This document shows, in pieces, positions 62,485 to 64,000 of a stretch of 64,000 bases of DNA. The notes under the pieces were generated by a model that had not been told where the DNA came from, did not search any database, and saw only the letters and a list, made by a program, of their open reading frames with translations. The stretch is taken from assembly GCA_017538965.1 (NCBI GenBank), contig JAFYHU010000029.1, positions 1-64,000 of the forward strand, in the 5' to 3' direction. Positions within the stretch are counted from its first letter, which is position 1. The number at the start of each line of letters is the position of its first letter. A program made the translations under genes and the position numbers. This DNA is from Oscillospiraceae bacterium (GTDB taxonomy: Bacteria > Bacillota > Clostridia > Oscillospirales > Oscillospiraceae).

Positions 62485-64000
62485 TTTGAAAGTTTCATGG
62501 TGGGAATCCCACCGCCCGTCCAGGAGACGGCTGATTCAGCTCTACTGTGCCCTGCTCTACAACGCCCATATCAAGGGCTTTCTGGAGGGCGAGATCTATA
62601 AGAGCAAAGTGCCCACAACAAAGGGAATCTGCGTTCCCGGTTTTAACTGCTATTCCTGCCCCGGGGCGGTCGGAGCCTGCCCGCTGGGCTCTCTGCAGAA
62701 TGCCATCGGGACGACCAACAAGCAGATCGGTTTCTATGTTTTCGGAATCCTGATGCTCTACGGGTTGATTCTGGGCCGCACGATCTGCGGCTGGCTCTGC
62801 CCTCTGGGACTCATTCAGGAGCTGCTGCACAAACTGCCGACGCCGAAGATCAGGAAGAGCCGTGTTACCCGCGCACTGTCCTATCTGAAATACATCATTC
62901 TAGCGGTCTTTGCCATCGGGATTACGGCCTGGTACGGCATTGCCCATGGCGTGGCTCTGCCGGGCTTCTGCAAATACATCTGTCCCGCGGGCACATTCGA
63001 GGGTGCGATCATGCTGCTCTCGAATCCGAATAACGCCGGTGATTTCAGCATGCTGAATATCCTGTTCACGCGCAAGTTCGTCATCATGCTGATCATCGGC
63101 CTCGCCTGTGTATTCTGCTACCGCAGCTTCTGCCGCTTTCTCTGCCCGCTGGGCGCCATCTACGGTTTCTTCTGCAAACTTGCCGTTGTAGGCGTGAAAG
63201 TGGATACAACTCGCTGCAACGGCTGCGGTTCCTGCGTACGCAATTGTCAGATGGACGTCCGCCATGTGGGCGACCATGAATGCATCCACTGTGCCAAATG
63301 TATGGATGTCTGCAATCAGAAGGCGATTAGTCTGAAAGCGGGCAGGTTTACATTGAAAGCGCCCGCCGGCGGCTGCACCGATGACAGACCCGATGCAGAA
63401 TCAAAGCGAAAGAAGATTGAAAAAATCGCCTGGGGCATTGCCCTTGCCGTGCTCTGCTTTGCCCTGCTTTGGTACAATGTGCTTGATCCCAATATTAAGA
63501 AGAAGACGAAAGAACCCGCATCACAGCCGCCCATTGAAACGACAGCGGAGACTCCGGCTGCGGCGAATGATGAATCGGCCGTGGAGCAGCCGGCAGCAGA
63601 AGACTGGAGCAGCGACGCGCCGCTCGGCTGTGAAGTCGGCAATCAGCTGCCCAATTTCAGCATCGAGTGCCTGGACGGCTCCGTATTTACCCTGTCGGAG
63701 ACGCGCGGAAAGCCGGTGTTCATCAATCTGTGGGCGACCTATTGCGGCCCCTGCGTCAAGGAACTGCCGCATTTCAGCGAGCTCTATAAAGAGCATGAGG
63801 GTGACATTGCCATGCTTGCGCTGCACTCGGATATTGTTGCCGACGATCCGGCCGAGTACCTGGAAGAATTCGGCAGCGACTGGGTTATGCCTTTTGCCGT
63901 CGAGACGGATGACGAAGAGATCTGGGACCTCGTGGGCGGCACGACCGCCATGCCGCAGACCATCGTCCTGAACCGTCACGGCGAGGTCATTTACAACCAG
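62477..64000 (+). CDS. NapH/YccM-type Fe-S membrane protein fused to a TlpA-like thioredoxin domain (partial)
   Basis: The frame is open to the window end (508 codons) with no stop. The N-terminal part has cysteine motifs CVPGFNCYSCPGAVGACPLGS, CGWLCPLGL, CKYICPAGTF and CRFLCPLGA between membrane helices, as in NapH/YccM quinol-oxidising Fe-S proteins. Two 4Fe-4S ferredoxin motifs follow (CNGCGSCVRNC and CIHCAKCMDVC). After a membrane helix (about 318-336) and a Pro/Glu linker comes a thioredoxin domain with the pair Cys423-Cys426 in WATYCGPCVKEL. The start is uncertain: TTG at 62477, GTG at 62468 or TTG at 62471. Likely it passes electrons across the membrane to a periplasmic-side thiol or flavin partner. 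Confidence 0.88.
   Translation, partial: MDNLKVSWWESHRPSRRRLIQLYCALLYNAHIKGFLEGEIYKSKVPTTKGICVPGFNCYSCPGAVGACPLGSLQNAIGTTNKQIGFYVFGILMLYGLILGRTICGWLCPLGLIQELLHKLPTPKIRKSRVTRALSYLKYIILAVFAIGITAWYGIAHGVALPGFCKYICPAGTFEGAIMLLSNPNNAGDFSMLNILFTRKFVIMLIIGLACVFCYRSFCRFLCPLGAIYGFFCKLAVVGVKVDTTRCNGCGSCVRNCQMDVRHVGDHECIHCAKCMDVCNQKAISLKAGRFTLKAPAGGCTDDRPDAESKRKKIEKIAWGIALAVLCFALLWYNVLDPNIKKKTKEPASQPPIETTAETPAAANDESAVEQPAAEDWSSDAPLGCEVGNQLPNFSIECLDGSVFTLSETRGKPVFINLWATYCGPCVKELPHFSELYKEHEGDIAMLALHSDIVADDPAEYLEEFGSDWVMPFAVETDDEEIWDLVGGTTAMPQTIVLNRHGEVIYNQ

Overview
The window comes from the chromosome of a GC-rich anaerobic member of the Bacillota, most likely class Clostridia (gut or rumen type). The evidence is a class B sortase, lipobox lipoproteins, a SpoIIE-type phosphatase, PTS sugar uptake, BspA-like leucine-rich repeat surface protein, strong purine-rich Shine-Dalgarno sites before nearly every gene, and closest-looking families that are clostridial. 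No rRNA, tRNA, CRISPR, prophage or intact transposase was seen. Genus cannot be told from the sequence alone.

Layout. 1-4.7 kb: the end of clpX, then a minus-strand two-gene PTS that carries all five PTS modules (EIIBC fused to HPr, and EI fused to EIIA). 4.8-7.6 kb: three secreted or surface proteins of unknown role, separated by unusual heptameric purine repeats. 7.6-11.7 kb: tsaE-tsaB (t6A tRNA modification), upp, a class B sortase and a DUF1015 protein whose C-terminus runs into a heptamer tract. 11.9-19.9 kb: a tightly coupled histidine operon, hisD-C-B-H-A-F-IE-K (hisG/hisZ are not here), ending with a 23S rRNA m5U methyltransferase and a strong terminator.

20-32.9 kb is a mixed accessory stretch: a small XRE regulator, a hybrid histidine kinase, a GGDEF-like/EAL protein broken by an amber codon, a VOC protein, an alpha/beta hydrolase, TfoX-like, GNAT, SDR, a decayed metallo-beta-lactamase-fold gene, a radical SAM protein, an amino acid permease, DUF805 and TSCPD proteins. 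The VOC and hydrolase genes are visibly more AT-rich than their neighbours. 32.9-38.4 kb: a membrane HD-GYP protein, a PHP phosphoesterase, a GH13 glycosidase and a lipoprotein.

38.5-52.8 kb holds a BspA-like LRR protein followed by a coupled cluster: an unrecognised 497-residue protein, an alanine-racemase-like enzyme, an ABC-type periplasmic binding protein, a sensor-MFS fusion, a SpoIIE phosphatase fused to an anti-sigma-like ATPase (with a strong internal start), and a heterodimeric ABC exporter. It looks like a signalling and transport unit that I cannot match to a described system. After an HD hydrolase and acpS, 53.9-64 kb is a redox locus: a 1795-residue exported flavoprotein with seven FMN-binding modules and two fumarate-reductase-like FAD modules, an AIM24 protein, a TlpA-like thioredoxin protein, a CXXC-tailed membrane protein, and a NapH-type Fe-S membrane protein fused to a thioredoxin domain that runs off the window. 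I read this as an electron-export chain to extracytoplasmic acceptors; that is inference from domain content.
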